From assembly GCA_021234535.1 (NCBI GenBank), contig CM037843.1, positions 13,911,979 through 13,975,978 on the forward strand: a stretch of 64,000 nt of DNA, written 5' to 3'. The notes below the pieces were generated by a model. The model made no database searches and was not told the DNA's origin. It saw only the letters and a list, made by a program, of their open reading frames with translations. A program made the translations under genes and the position numbers. Position 1 is the first letter of the stretch; each line of letters opens with the position of its first letter. This document shows positions 29,401 to 41,163 of this stretch, piece by piece. This stretch comes from Stichopus chloronotus (Eukaryota > Echinodermata > Holothuroidea > Aspidochirotida > Stichopodidae).

Positions 29401-30390
29401 TCGGTAGTGGTATCTTTACCAATCACAATTTCAGGATGATAAAACTTCATTAGGTAATTGTGTGCCGTACAGCACTACAACGTGCACCTTCCTTCCTCAC
29501 GCAGTGTTTTCCACAGAGTAAACAAAGCGCCGCGTGAGTTTGTGGTTTACGTTTTTAACGGTAAAACATTGAATGAAAATTGTTATCAAGCATGTTTTTT
29601 CTTCTTTTTGTATTTCCTTTGCAGATCTGTAACTAACTACTTCATCTAATTGTGCCAAGAATAAGTGTAACCGGTTCCACAGACAGGAAGGGTAATTATT
29701 CTGTTTGCTTTCTTTACATTTCTTACTCGTTGTGGTTAACATGATGGATAATTTGTTTTGGGCATGCGATTTGGGCATGCTGGCAATTCGAAGGATATTT
29801 GCATGTACTTTTAACAGTCATTATTTGGTCGCATTTCGTTCAAATTCTACGTATAAAATTATCATTCTGATCTAATAATATATATAAGGCCGGTATAATG
29901 CCGTTTGACATTTCGGAGCACGATATAAGGATAATTTAACAATACATATGCACGATAGTAAATGCAACGAAATTTTTGTTCTTCCTCGGCGTAGAGGTTA
30001 CTTGATACAAAGAGTTACAAGAGAAGGTTGGCATCTGAAGGTGACAACCACATTTGAGAAACCGGTTCCAAATTTAGACCACGCTTTATTAACCACAAAA
30101 AGTTGTTTCGGGACAATAATCAAGGCTATTCAGTAGGGGGAACGCATAAACTTACCTCTTCGTAATATTAACCATCTTAGATGTCTTCTTCTCAGCTCTT
30201 CATGCACATCCCAACAAATCGCTGTAAAGCTGAAACTGGGTGAATTTTTTCACCTTAATTCACAGTTTTGGTGTCTGAATAGAGATAAGGGATAACTCAT
30301 GATTGCACCTTCCACAATGCCCGCTCAACCTGACCGACCATGACCTTCATATGCTAACCTTTCTTTGTAACCCTTCGAATCTAGTAACCT
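26457..30390. other. No recognisable gene
   Basis: Poly(C) at 27178-27190 and poly(G) at 27345-27356 flank a patch. The open frame 27323-27766 (-) starts next to it and has no known domain. TA-rich stretches are at 27815-27825 and 27997-28018. I see no convincing exon. Confidence 0.5.
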
Positions 30391-30432
30391 CTACCCTGAG
30401 GAAGAACACAGGCGTGTTCGAAAATTTGGTAG
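30391..30432 (+). ncRNA. Structured motif with partial hammerhead-like core
   Basis: The order is CTACC, CTGAGGA, an extra A, then the hairpin GAACAC-AGGC-GTGTTC, then GAAA, ATTT and GGTAG. CTACC (30391-30395) can pair with GGTAG (30428-30432). CTGANGA and GAAA flanking a perfect 6-base stem are the conserved core blocks of hammerhead ribozymes. However, one extra A precedes stem II, and no proper helix III or cleavage site is evident. Similar end motifs accompany some retroelements. It may be a degenerate relict or chance. Confidence 0.25.
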
Positions 30433-33400
30433 CATTTTCTATATTGCATATACATTGTTAAATTACCCTTATATTGTGCTTCAAAACGTCAACCGGACTC
30501 TGTCAATTTTCCCATTTTTTTATTTTGTATATGGAGCATACGTGGACATTTTCATTTTGTTCTCCTCTCTTTTTTTTTTCTTTCTCTCTTTTCCCCTTTT
30601 CGATTGCACGAATTTATTTCTTTGCAAATATTTTGACATTCAGCGTTTCAGGAGAGGGAATCATGTTTCCTTAATTGGCTGTTATTGTACGTCACCGTTA
30701 TTCTAATAGCTGCAGTAATTGAGGAGGTGGATGTAACATAAACGATTATTTCAGAGCAATAATTGCTGCGGAACCTGCGTTACCGAAACTAATTGCGGCA
30801 TTGAATGTTTTTTTGGTGTGTTGTGAGTGTGTCTTTTGTTTTGTGGAGAGTGTATACACGACAGAAAGCAATGGCTTTCATTCCAATAATGTGACGATAA
30901 CATATCGATGCAATCTAACAATAACATAACGATAACATCAATATAGGAGTAACCATTAGGAAGACAATTCACGTGTCTCGGGGCCAGCAAAAAAAAAAAA
31001 AAAAATCGGGCCACAAAAATTTCGGCAATTTTCCATGCAGATCCGTCTTGGAAAATGGTGGGTGCGCAAGCTCGCTGTTTGGCAGGTTGACAGACTACCC
31101 AAGCGGAGCGTGACCACTGGTTCACGCATAGAATTTTTGGCAAATATACCTCCTAAATCGCCAGAAATATCCCTTCCAAGTGATTACATATTGGTCCTGG
31201 GCCGCCTTGTAGACCTCATGGGTGGTGCCATGAAATCAGGTTATGTGGTTTTCTCCTTTTGAACTACATTTTTCTTACACATTGTTCTTTGTACATTTTC
31301 TGAAAATGAAAATTGTGATAATTGGGGGTTAGGCGGTTGAACACTATCTAACGCAACGAAACGGTGCAGACCCCGATTCGAATCTTTTAGGGGGAAACGT
31401 CCGAGAAAACATGAGATTGTTGATACATTTTCAACATTTAAAAATGACTCATTTGTAGGTAGATTTAAAGGATCTCCTTGCGAGTCCTGACTGTTGAACG
31501 TTTCTTCTGAATGTTTCTTTCAAACCTTGATTTAACAAGTAATTTTTTTTAAATTTGGAGGCCCTTTTAAAGGCAAGAATCTGTTCGTTCGGAAGCAGTT
31601 CGGATAAAAGCGGATGTTCCGATATTAAATTCCAGTGTTTCAGAATGGCCGCTTTTACGTGCCGGGTTTTGATATGGGGTCTATATGTCAGTTTGAAAAC
31701 TAGAGGTGGTTCCCTTTCTTTGGGTCGTTTGGTGGAAAGATAGTGCTCACTCCTTAGTCGATTTTACAGACTATAGCCGGTATGACGTAAAAGCAGGTTC
31801 TTTCGTTTTCACGATTTGCATGAAACTGTGGACATGTGAAGTACCGGTCTTCTATAATGTTAAGAATAAATAATGTTCAATGTATTTATCAACGATTAGT
31901 TTGGTTCAACCAGTGTTTCTACATTTCATATGTCATCTCACAATGTTCCCTCCCGTTTCTGGAATTCGGTGATCATTTCCCAAAACATGTGTACATCTTA
32001 ATCATATTTCTCATTTCTCCTTGAATTTGGAGACTTCCTCGGTATGTGAATTTCATATGGTTCATCGAAATCTGTAAAAAGTTTTCGTCTTCTTAAAACA
32101 TTTCCCGAAATTGTCAAAAATGTCAAATCACTCGAAAATGGAAACACTTGACGCCAGGATGTGAAGCTAGCTTTCATTGCCAACATACAATAAGAGGTTG
32201 TTTTGTACCAATACCATTATTGGTGAAAATTCGTTGGGATCTGTAGAGATGGTGTTGCAAAAAAAAAAAGAAAAGTACCGTACATAAGATGGCGACATTT
32301 ATTGAGTCCATAGTAGCGAACAATTGTGTGGCAGAAAGTTCAACGTTAAAAAAATCATCTTGAATTAGGATATTAAGTTACTTTTATAATTGCAGAAAGA
32401 AAATGGAAGATGAAGTCAAAGTATAAATTGACTGTTTCGAATCGTGGTAAAGCAGAATAAAATGAAAAACAATACCTTTCTCCCCGAGTCTGTTTTGTTT
32501 GATGTCATTGGACACGCTCACACATGACACATACAGCTTTGTTTTCCATTCATTCCGAGGATTTCATTGTGCTTTCTTTTGTTTTTTCTTCCTCAACCCT
32601 AACCCTAACAATAGACTGTCTATTGTTAATCTTGAGAGGACCGGAGAAATCTATTCGAATTTTCTACAGAGGACCTAAAATCTATTGTTTCGGCCCTCGA
32701 TCCCACCCGAAAACAAAGGCACATACACACACACACATAAACAAATACATCGCAAACAAAATAAATGCATGAGGAAAATAAAAGCACAGTCAATATAATC
32801 ATCTTAAATGAGTGGGAAGATTACGAAAGTGCAGACGAGAGGTCGCTTACTCTTCAGAGAGGAGAGAAAAAGGAGTGGAAACAAAAATTCACCTAGACAA
32901 TATAATCCGATAATGGACTTTAATTTCAATTTATACGGCCATGCTTTATTTATCAAGGAGAATATTATTACTGAAAGGAATAAGAAAATTTCTCATATAG
33001 CAGTCCATTGGGGAGGGGGGATAGAGATTAAAAAATTTTCTCATAAATTACTTGATGACAGTTAGTTTGCAGTAGCTCTCATATTATTGAGACCGTAATT
33101 GTTTCCCCCCCCCCCCCCCCGTCGCTCTTTCTTTTGTAAGCACAAACACAACGTCTTAATCAGTACAGCTGTATGAGCAAATATATTTAAATAGAAGAGA
33201 AGGGAAGACAAAATAAAATCCATAATTCAAATTTCAAATTTTTGGTTGTGTACATCCCTGGTAGTTACATGATATACACATAACGGATAAATGTATGCTC
33301 TTCGTTGGATAACTTTCATGTATTCTTCACAGGTAGTACATACAAGTTGAATACATTTCTCTACTCCGTGAACAGCCACAGAAAACCTCACAAACGACAT

Positions 33401-34159
33401 CCGGTCACCCCGCATAAAAGCAATTTGATTAAAAGGGAAATATTTCGTTCAACTACACCAACATTGCACACAAAGAATATATAGGTTCAGTCATTGTTAG
33501 ACCATTCGGTGTCATTAATGTAATCAGCAAGGGCTTCATTTATGCATAAGACAAAGCTAATAAGAGGCGTCATTCGAATTTTCTGAAAGTTTGGGTGACC
33601 AAAGCATAATACAAACAGCAATTCAGTAACTGAATTCTTAGTTTTGGGAAAGGTATTTCTTGAAATGACGGCTTCTTCCTGATTTTCTTTATGAAGGTTT
33701 CATTCTTTGTCAGTAACTATTGGTTTAAAAAATAGGATTCTTTTCCTGTGAAACAAAGGTATGTTTTCCTTTTATCCTAGGTTGGTGAGGTACGGACTTT
33801 TTAAGAAACAAAAACGTTTGCTGTCTGTGCTACTGTATAGAAAAAAAAGGATTTTTACAGTAGTGTGACTTTGTTTCCAACTTTTTTCAAGCAATAATAT
33901 ATCAAAGAGAAGTAGGTAGAAAGAGAGGAAATGTACGTAAGTGAGACAAGTCGTAGGAGACTTCAGTTTAAAAGAGAGGTGGGGTGGAATCAAAGCGAAG
34001 TAACTAGAGGGCAATAAAAAAAAATGATGGCTTGGAACTTGGAAGGAAATAGTGCGTCGTTTTGTTCACAATAGTTATTGTTACATTAGTTATTATTAGT
34101 TATTGTTTATAATAGCGCCCACAGTTTTCGTTTTTGTTCAGTTTTACCTATAATTTTTA
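30433..34159. other. No recognisable gene; region upstream of the hormone exon
   Basis: Part of this stretch is probably the intron and promoter of the hormone gene, but no TATA box or untranslated exon could be fixed. It contains a poly(C) run of 16 at 33105-33120, two telomere-like CCCTAA units at 32598-32609, a short CA repeat near 32723 and many A/T homopolymers. Confidence 0.45.
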
Positions 34160-34187
34160 CATTTTTCTTCTTTCTTTCCGTATATAG
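34160..34187 (+). other. Splice acceptor in front of the hormone coding exon
   Basis: A pyrimidine-rich stretch (tttttcttctttctttcc) ends in TATATAG immediately before the start codon. With an in-frame stop overlapping the AG, this implies that the upstream exon is wholly untranslated. I could not locate that exon or its donor. AT-rich sequence with three near-copies of TAGTTATTGTT at about 34071-34110 lies just upstream and would be intronic. Confidence 0.6.
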
Positions 34188-34475
34188 ATGAATTCTTGTT
34201 TTGTTTGTTTCCTGTGCGTCGTACTTCTGGCGGGCGTGGTGGTCGGCATCCCAGCTTTCAACTTCAAGGATCAAGAATACAGGAGAACGCTCGCCAAGAG
34301 GAACGGAGACGACGGCTGGTTTAAAGTCTGTTTCAGCGATTGCTTTTTCTGCGGCATATACACCGCCGATTTCGACATGGATATATGCATAAAACAGTGC
34401 AACGGAGTCATACCTAACGGCAACGACCAAACGTGGGCCCACTGCGACAAGTTCAGTAACGGGAGGAAGAAGTAG
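34188..34475 (+). CDS. Eclosion-hormone-type neuropeptide precursor (secreted, six cysteines)
   Basis: The product is a 95-residue precursor of a secreted peptide hormone, expected to pass through the regulated secretory pathway. Residues 1-20 are a signal peptide: a short start followed by a hydrophobic core ending near VVVG-I. Residues 21-36 form a short spacer with Arg-Arg at 32-33. Lys37-Arg38 is a prohormone-convertase site. The mature part has cysteines at 48, 52, 55, 67, 71 and 86, spaced C-x3-C-x2-C-x11-C-x3-C-x14-C, followed by C-x2-F. This matches the eclosion hormone family, where three disulfides are formed. It ends in Gly92-Arg-Lys-Lys, which predicts removal of basic residues and amidation of Asn91. 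The start is fixed by an in-frame TAG directly upstream and a splice acceptor ending at the base before the ATG. Codon use is clearly GC-richer than the flanks, which supports coding. Insulin/relaxin, CHH/ITP and trissin spacings fit less well. Family assignment comes from spacing and context, without an alignment. No paralogue is visible nearby. Confidence 0.85.
   Translation: MNSCFVCFLCVVLLAGVVVGIPAFNFKDQEYRRTLAKRNGDDGWFKVCFSDCFFCGIYTADFDMDICIKQCNGVIPNGNDQTWAHCDKFSNGRKK
34302..34463 (+). other. Predicted mature eclosion-hormone-type peptide (residues 39-92)
   Basis: Cleavage after Lys37-Arg38 would release a peptide beginning NGDDGWFKVC and ending CDKFSNG before Arg-Lys-Lys. Carboxypeptidase trimming and amidating enzyme action on Gly92 would give 53 residues with an amidated C-terminal Asn. 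Cysteine pairing is inferred from the insect hormone: 1-5, 2-4 and 3-6. A cut at Arg32-Arg33 instead would give a slightly longer N-terminus. The processing is predicted from motifs only. Confidence 0.6.
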
Positions 34476-35620
34476 ACGATGACGATGGTTGATACGATAT
34501 CACTAACTCTTTATGTTTGGTTTCTGTTGCTTCTTTAAGAGAGAATGTGTTTACCATCCGAGCTAAAAGAGTTTTTACCCTAGAGCTTTACACAGTGATT
34601 GTTTCATTTGAAGAAAAAATTGGAAAAGAAAAAAAAAGTATAAATTAAAAAAAAGGGGGTGGGGAGTTGTGGATAATTTGTGTAGATAAACATCCAACTT
34701 TGAGAAGTGGGCTGATCACAGAAGCTCGAAAGACAACAAGACCAACTGCGCTGTTACTATATCAAGTTCCAATACAAGCAATTTCTTAAAAAAAAAGTGT
34801 TTGGGCAGAAAATAAGAAGGGGTTTCAATTAGGTAAAAGCTCGTAGGGTTTCGTTCCTTTGTATACATTTTATGGACCTTTCCCTCCATAAGGGAGTGAC
34901 TGAGGGGTGTGGGGGGGGGGGGGATTTCTAAGTGATTGAATTTCAACAAATATTCTGTTCGAAGTTTTTTGACTCTGTTTTCAGCCAGCACTGCCTACAC
35001 CATATACCGAACAACACTATGCACGGAGTAGATACGATGCAATTTAAGTTATACTAACCAATAGGGGAACTTTTGAATAGTTTAATTCTTTAGTTAAAGG
35101 AAAACTCTTGACGCCCCTTTAAAGCTTTCGTTCGCTCCCAAAATAGATCTTTCAAATGAAAGGCCAGTGTGATCAACGGGGTTTCTTGGATATTCAAAGA
35201 TATGAATTAGGAGAATGTGCACTTCAACTACAGTATACATGGATCCAAATCAACCTATTAAATGATTTCGTTACTTCACCTGGGGGGATCCTGCCATAAC
35301 TGTACAGTAACTCTATTTTGACGATGAGTTCTTTGTGGTGAGAGCGAGAGTAAAGGGGTGGAGGAGGGGTGGAGGAGGAGATCAGGTGGGTAGAGGGGTT
35401 GGCCGCATAATGAATTGTTTTTCTGTTGTTGAAGACTTACAACTGCTAACTGTACATGCATCCACTCTATTATTTTACTTTATTGTTTCATGTATGACGT
35501 CATGACCGATACAGTTGGCAAAGTAATCTCGATGCCCCAGTCCCTTTTGTTATACTGTCTATAGAAATATTGTAATTTATTCATGGCGGAGAGCTTGCAA
35601 ACTTGGTGTTGAGAATAAAT
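34476..35620 (+). other. Probable 3' untranslated region of the hormone gene, with poly(A) signal
   Basis: No reading frame of note follows the stop codon. The first canonical AATAAA is at 35614-35619, so the 3' UTR would be about 1.15 kb. Inside are an A-rich patch near 34615-34660, a 13-base poly(G) run at 34911-34923 and a G-rich purine stretch at 35340-35400. Earlier cleavage at a non-canonical signal cannot be excluded. Confidence 0.45.
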
Positions 35621-35830
35621 TTGTGATTTAAAAAGTAAGATATTTTCTTCATCTATCTCTCTCTCACTTTTGCTCTTTTGTGTCTGTTTGTATTATTTTC
35701 TGTTACGTCAAGAAATATTTACAAAAACTTCTATTTCGATGTCAACTAAAATTAATTTTACCGTCATGAGCTTACAGTTCTATAAAACCTGCCATACACA
35801 GTGTTTTAGATGATACGGGACGTACGTAAG

Positions 35831-35860
35831 AACGCCAATGGACGCCAATAGACGCGAATG
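35831..35860. repeat. 10-base tandem repeat, three copies
   Basis: AACGCCAATG, GACGCCAATA and GACGCGAATG follow each other directly. A CRE palindrome lies about 330 bases upstream at 35495-35502. Confidence 0.85.
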
Positions 35861-38800
35861 AAATTTTTGTGCCAGTGCATAAGTGTTTCGAGATTTCAGT
35901 CAGAAAGAATAAAATTACTTTTCGAAAAGCGTAATTCCTCTACGAGTGAATTTTCACTCTTTCACACTAAACACAACGGCACTTTTGTTACTTTGCAAGG
36001 CAGCAGAGAAACGGTCGTGCTTGCACAAAGACACATTTGAATACAACCTTCAAGTGTAATTGTCGTACTTCTAAAGTTAAAGAAGCATAACAGTCTCCAC
36101 CCCCCCCCCCCCAAGTCTCCGTCAGAAGATTAGTTTCCATAATTATAATCGGGATATAACATGAATGTTCTTAGCAACCCCTGGCCAACTTTATGTCAAT
36201 TATAACACCTATTCTAATCTTGAGCAGATAACATCGACTTTTTCTCACTTATACAATCATTAGATTTGTCGCTTTTAAAGTTTTAAATAAAGTTTAAAGT
36301 AAAGATCTAATTTTCTAAGTTTTCCTTTTAGTGCCCGATGTTCTTCTAGCAAGTTACAAAAATGAGAAAATAGATACAATTTTTTCACTTTGTTAACATA
36401 GTTCTTCAATATTTGAGTCAATTTGTTTGTTTGTGTTGTGTAAGGACAGGGGGAAAACTTTAAAGGAATGATGGTTAATCCCAGACCAAAAAAAAGAAAA
36501 AGGTTATTTGGATGTTTGAATATCTCACAGGCAAATTTCCATCTCAGGACACTTCAAAATTTGATTTGGAGACATACAGACAAGAACCACTGGCATATCC
36601 AACAAGTCCATTGTTGAGGGGTAGGGGGTACCAACTGGTGGTGGAGTGATAGAGACGGTAGAGTAGCCCCTTTAGGGAAGATTTTCTGTAACTGAATGCC
36701 CTCATACCCGACCTAGCGGTGAAACAAAAATGTGTAACAGTACTGTGAATTTAATTTTCTTCAAAAAGTTTTCGTATAAATCTTGTAAACAATTTTTTGA
36801 CAGACCATGGACCTATTCCTCCTCCCCCTTCCCTTGTATCAGCCACTGGTCAACGAATACGAAAACCCAAAGATACGATAACTAAAAGCATGAAGAGGAG
36901 CCACCTGCTTGTCACCTTCGTAATACGATATAAACGAAACAGTTGTCTGTAAATTGCTGAGGAGTTTTGAGATATTACTGCTAGGATCCCGACAAAATCG
37001 CTTGTCAAAGTTCCAAAAATCGTATAAGGAAAATGCACTAAATGTAGGAAGAGATATCAAAACATCGATATTTCGCTAAAAAAAATTCATTTAGAAAATG
37101 TGATGGGTATGAAATTGTCTGTGATATAATTTCTTTTGTCTGGTGAACAAGTCGCACGTCGATATTAATCGATAACTTCAATAACATGATTTATACCACA
37201 ATAGGCAAAGACAATGGTCGCTGACAAAAAGCCCAATCATCACATACGAGGTACATACAAATGTAGAATTGGTTTGTACCTTTGTCTGTTTTAGTTGTCT
37301 GCTTATTTTCTTATATGCAACGATATTTGCATAACAAAACACGACAACCTCTGCCGTCAGAGATACCAAAATCTCTTTCAAGTTTGCTTAAAAAGGAGAA
37401 TGATCAATAAAATGTGAAATAATCAGCAGGAAAAAAATGGGTGTGTTTTTTTATTTCATATTTACGGACGACCAAGAAATGTTTAAGTCGACCATAGCCT
37501 TTTCTCAAAGACGATCAAAGAGCTCCCTCACCTGTCTGAGTTACATGTATCTGGATTTACGTCATATTGTCCTCACTACACGCTTGTCAGTCTTTCCGCA
37601 TTTTATCATCTCAACGCTTTCACGATGTGGTCAAGAATATCTTTGACTAGATCCAGGCAAGTGGAGTCGCACTGGCAGATTTAAATTCATTTTTACAACA
37701 CTTCACTGGAAATATTTCAAAGACTTTTAGTGAGAAAAAGAAAATTACTTCAATGGCATATTCAGTTAGTTCATTGTATTTTATTGTTTCGTGTGTAGGA
37801 GTGTGTCTACCTAGCGTGGGGGAGGGGGGGGGGGCGGATGAGGGTTCGTTCATGTGGTTCCCTTCTCACGGCAGTCACGTACCATTCCTATACATTAAAT
37901 CCTGTCCGTCTGATCGACCAGTTTGTCCAGGACCTCTTTTCCTATAGCCGCCTGCCCTCACAAATAAAAATTGACAAATACATCTTTTTTTGTATACCGA
38001 CAGTCTATAAGGGTTACTTTAGTCAATACAAATTCTGTCCTAAAATGTTGGACGGTAAGAACGCCATGCATAACGCACTGTTGATAAGCATACTAACTAC
38101 CTTATATCGTACCACGAATGTTATAATGGAAATTAAAGTATAGGCTTGTCGATTTCCAAACCACTCATGGTAGTAGCGTAAAAGTCATCAGAAGGAAGAA
38201 ACGACTCCATTTATTACATCTGTTACCTGATGATTTCATATCAATATTATATATTGGTTTTATATTTCTATTCAGCAAAAAAGGCCAGGAAGGAAGTGCA
38301 ATTAATAGATTGCTGCGTCGTTCTGATATCGTAAAAGAGTGGGGGGAGGGGACTTTATTAGGCTTAATGCGTTTTTTAAATGCCATTGGATAAATGCCTT
38401 CAGTAGCCGAATTCATTCACAGCAACAATAATAATAATAATAATTGAAAACAAATGCATTATAAAAATTTTGCCCACAGATGTCACGTCAGTGTAATATA
38501 CCGTAGATTCACTCATCTATCAAAAAGGCGGCAAACTTTCCAAGTTAATGCCAAAGAACGTAGAATCTGCAACGAGAGAGGCAGGTGAACAGAGATGGAG
38601 ATGGAGATAACTAACAATGAAGAAGATGCTGTCAGACATTTTTGCTGATATTAGAGATGCTTATGTCAAGATAACGCAGACCGATTCATCTTCTTTTTTC
38701 TCTCTTTTCTAGTTTTTTTTTTTGTTTTTGTTTAGAAGCATAGCCTTTGAAAATCGAAAATGAAATTCCAATACCTTTCAGAGAAACTGACATGATCGGT

Positions 38801-39243
38801 TACCTGTTACATTTAGTGTAATAAGATAACAAGGAAGGGTACCGAGGATAACGTATCATTGACTTGGTTCAAGGGGTAATGGGATCTTTCTAGGGGTACG
38901 CAAATATAGCTACTAGGAAAAAAGTATTACTCTAAAAGAGTAGTGTCGCTCCAGCATGATCAGTAAAAATCAATATTTGGTGAAATGAAATTATTGATTG
39001 AACAATGTTATCGGTGGCAATGATCATCAATTTCTCTTAAACTAAGCCACACAAACTGCAAATGTTGTGTTTTAATATTTCCGACATTGAGGAAAAAACA
39101 GTATAGTTCTCAGACGTTACATAGTTACAAGAAAAGGGAAAGCAACACTTCGTTATATTTGAGATAAGAATGTTGTGTTCCTTTGTAAAGGTGTGGATCC
39201 TGGGGTGGGGGTGCTTGGGGACTAGGACACACAGGATTGACAT
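35861..39243. other. No recognisable gene; poly(G)/(C) runs and one AAT microsatellite
   Basis: Poly(C) of 13 at 36100-36112, poly(G) of 11 at 37824-37834 and an AAT repeat at 38426-38444. Two possible fragments of the CAGTGG-type element lie near 36588-36632 (+) and 36819-36851 (-). No coding signal. Confidence 0.5.
36819..36851 (-). repeat. Fragment of CAGTGGCGTA-type G-rich element
   Basis: Read on the minus strand it begins GACCAGTGGCTGATACAAGG and runs into a G-rich tail. This resembles the better copies at 39839 and 41163. Assignment to one family is by eye. Confidence 0.3.
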
Positions 39244-39335
39244 GTACATCGAAGAGTACCGAATGGTGCAATAGGGTACACAGAAGAGTACATAGGGTGA
39301 CGGGTACCGAAGCGTGCAATAGGGTGCACAGAAGA
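39244..39335. repeat. 48-base minisatellite, about two copies
   Basis: GTACCGAATGGTGCAATAGG starts at 39256 and its near-copy GTACCGAAGCGTGCAATAGG at 39304. Each is followed by a GT(A/G)CACAGAAGA block. Sub-repeats of AGAGTACAT and ATAGGGT lie inside. Reading frames across it (for example the CTLLCTLLH pattern on the minus strand) only reflect the repeat. Confidence 0.8.
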
Positions 39336-39804
39336 CAAAAGCAGATTGACATCACTGACTCCTCTAAGCGTGGAGGCGACATGAGACCTGATGTGAGCTA
39401 CGCTACTGAGCATAAAGGGAAAAAATACTTAGATAAAAGTTCACTCGAATGTCTAATAAGATCATTTACAAAACAAATGACATAAGTAAAAATAATTGAC
39501 CGTTTGGTAAAGAAGGCTATGACAAACATTATAACCATAGATGTGTTTTTTTATGTGCTAGTGAGAAACAAAAACATAGCAGTTCAAATATCTTACCATG
39601 AAAATGATGAAATTTTCTTGTTGAACTTTAGTTGCAAGAATTCTCCACCTGCAGACTGCAATTTCTAGAGGTCCAAATCTACTTATAGCGGATGAATGCT
39701 AGGTATGTGACTACTATTCTACCTGTAGAAAAAAAAGGACGACGATGTGAGAATGCAGAGGTTCAAAAGGTTAATTGTGATTATATTCTTTGCAGAGGAT
39801 TAAG

Positions 39805-39830
39805 CCTAGAAATGTAATTGTCGCTCTACC
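39805..39830 (+). repeat. Dispersed repeat motif, copy 1
   Basis: CCTAGAAATGTAATTGTCGC followed by TCTACC. Related copies occur at 41739-41762 and 42148-42176. It lies just upstream of the CAGTGG-type element at 39839, so both may belong to a larger interspersed repeat. Confidence 0.5.
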
Positions 39831-39838
39831 TATTGGAA

Positions 39839-39871
39839 CCAGTGGTGTATCCCGCAAAGGGGGGGGGGGGG
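39839..39871 (+). repeat. CAGTGGCGTA-type element with poly(G) run
   Basis: CCAGTGGTGTATCCC is followed within six bases by a run of 13 G (39859-39871), then by further G-rich sequence (a TTTGGGGGGACGG patch at 39892-39904) and an A-rich GAAAGAAAG tract to about 39970. The head matches a CAGTGGCGTAGCC-like motif that recurs at 41163 (-), 57249 (+) and 57424 (-). Confidence 0.5.
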
Positions 39872-41065
39872 TAAAGTGCCATTCACAGAAATTTGGGGGG
39901 ACGGAATTGATGATGTTGCAAAATAAAGGAGAGCAAAAAAAAAAAAAAGAAAGAAAGAAAAGGGAGGGATGATAAGTTGACGGAGTTGAAGAAAACTGGT
40001 AGGCCTAAACTGAGGGGGTGGGGTGGGACTGGGACACAGCCGGGCTTTACAAGTGTGATCTTTTTATGACATTAAAAACTAACAACACAGTTTAAACAAG
40101 GTGTCCGTAGAGACGTGAAATCGTTGATTCAAGGCTTCGATTGGTCATACACGGACCCGTTGCTTATACCCAGTATACCATTATGCGGTTAGGGGATGAA
40201 ATCTGCAGCAGAACAGTTGACATATGTTTATTTCAGGATGCATTGGCAAAGCACCTCCCCGAACTGTCACTCAAAAACTTGGATGTTAATGATTAGGTGG
40301 ATTCTAGAAACAACGTTCCTCTTTTTTTTCTAATCCTAACGCTGAATTAAAAAAATAAATAAACACCCCCCAGTATTGGTTGTCAATACAAACTAAAGCT
40401 ATTGGCAATACGAACTAATATCATGTCATGAATATTGTTATTTAAAAGTACGCCAATTCTACTACTTAAAGTATGTCAATACTTAGAAGTACGTCATTTT
40501 CATTTTTTTTAAAGTGTAAAATGTTTCAAAACACGTGCATGCTACACGTTCATGTTTTGCCCGGGCGTTTACCCCCCCCCCCAAAAAAAAAGTCTCCAAT
40601 GGGGTTCTGCGTCCCTTCGTTGCATTAGATAATGTTCAACCACCAGCATCAATTTTCATTTTTATTTTCAAGCTCAGAAATGGGTCATTATCAACCAATG
40701 AAAATTGTAGTTTAGAGTCTTGTAGTTTCTCAACCCATCTGGTATATATCACCATTTTTTATACATTGAGATTTATCTCATGAGACCTAGTTGAGAAATT
40801 GCAGGCCTATTTCCATATTTCAAGGCTAGGTACATGCAGCTTGGAACACCGGGGAAGTGCCGTTTCCGGCCATCTGGGGGGTTTGAAAATCCAAACATTT
40901 CCTAGTACGCTCGGCGCCAACTGATGGCGGCGCTCTGCTTAGATAGTCCTGACGGCACTCGGCCACTTCCAATACTTTTTAACCTTTTTAGGTTAAGGAG
41001 ACAGAGGTGCTCCACCTATCTGACTGACTGATTTGAAATCCTGGTTTAAGCCGTGCTAGAGCAAC

Positions 41066-41163
41066 ACCCCTCCCATTATACCCCTCCCCCACGGGACGAA
41101 AAATAGGGACGATGAGTCGATTCAGCCCCCTTACACAAAAAATCTGGCTACGCCCCTGGTCAG
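41066..41163 (-). repeat. CAGTGGCGTA-type element, minus strand
   Basis: On the minus strand it starts CTGACCAGGGGCGTAGCCAG, then a T-rich stretch, then a G-rich body (plus-strand CCCCTCCCCCACGGG). The CAGGGGCGTAGCCAG head is the best-preserved of the copies here. No reading frame is associated. Confidence 0.5.

Noticed and set aside
31327..31392. Possible tRNA or SINE (GGTTAGGCGG ... GATTCGAATC)
   Set aside because: A- and B-box-like words are present, but no stem pairs, and no second copy was seen.
32598..32609. Telomere-like CCCTAACCCTAAC
   Set aside because: Only two units, so not evidence for a chromosome end or an interstitial telomere array.
33000..37000. A second eclosion-hormone-type paralogue in tandem
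   Set aside because: Echinoderms can have more than one, so I looked for another six-cysteine frame on both sides. None was found.
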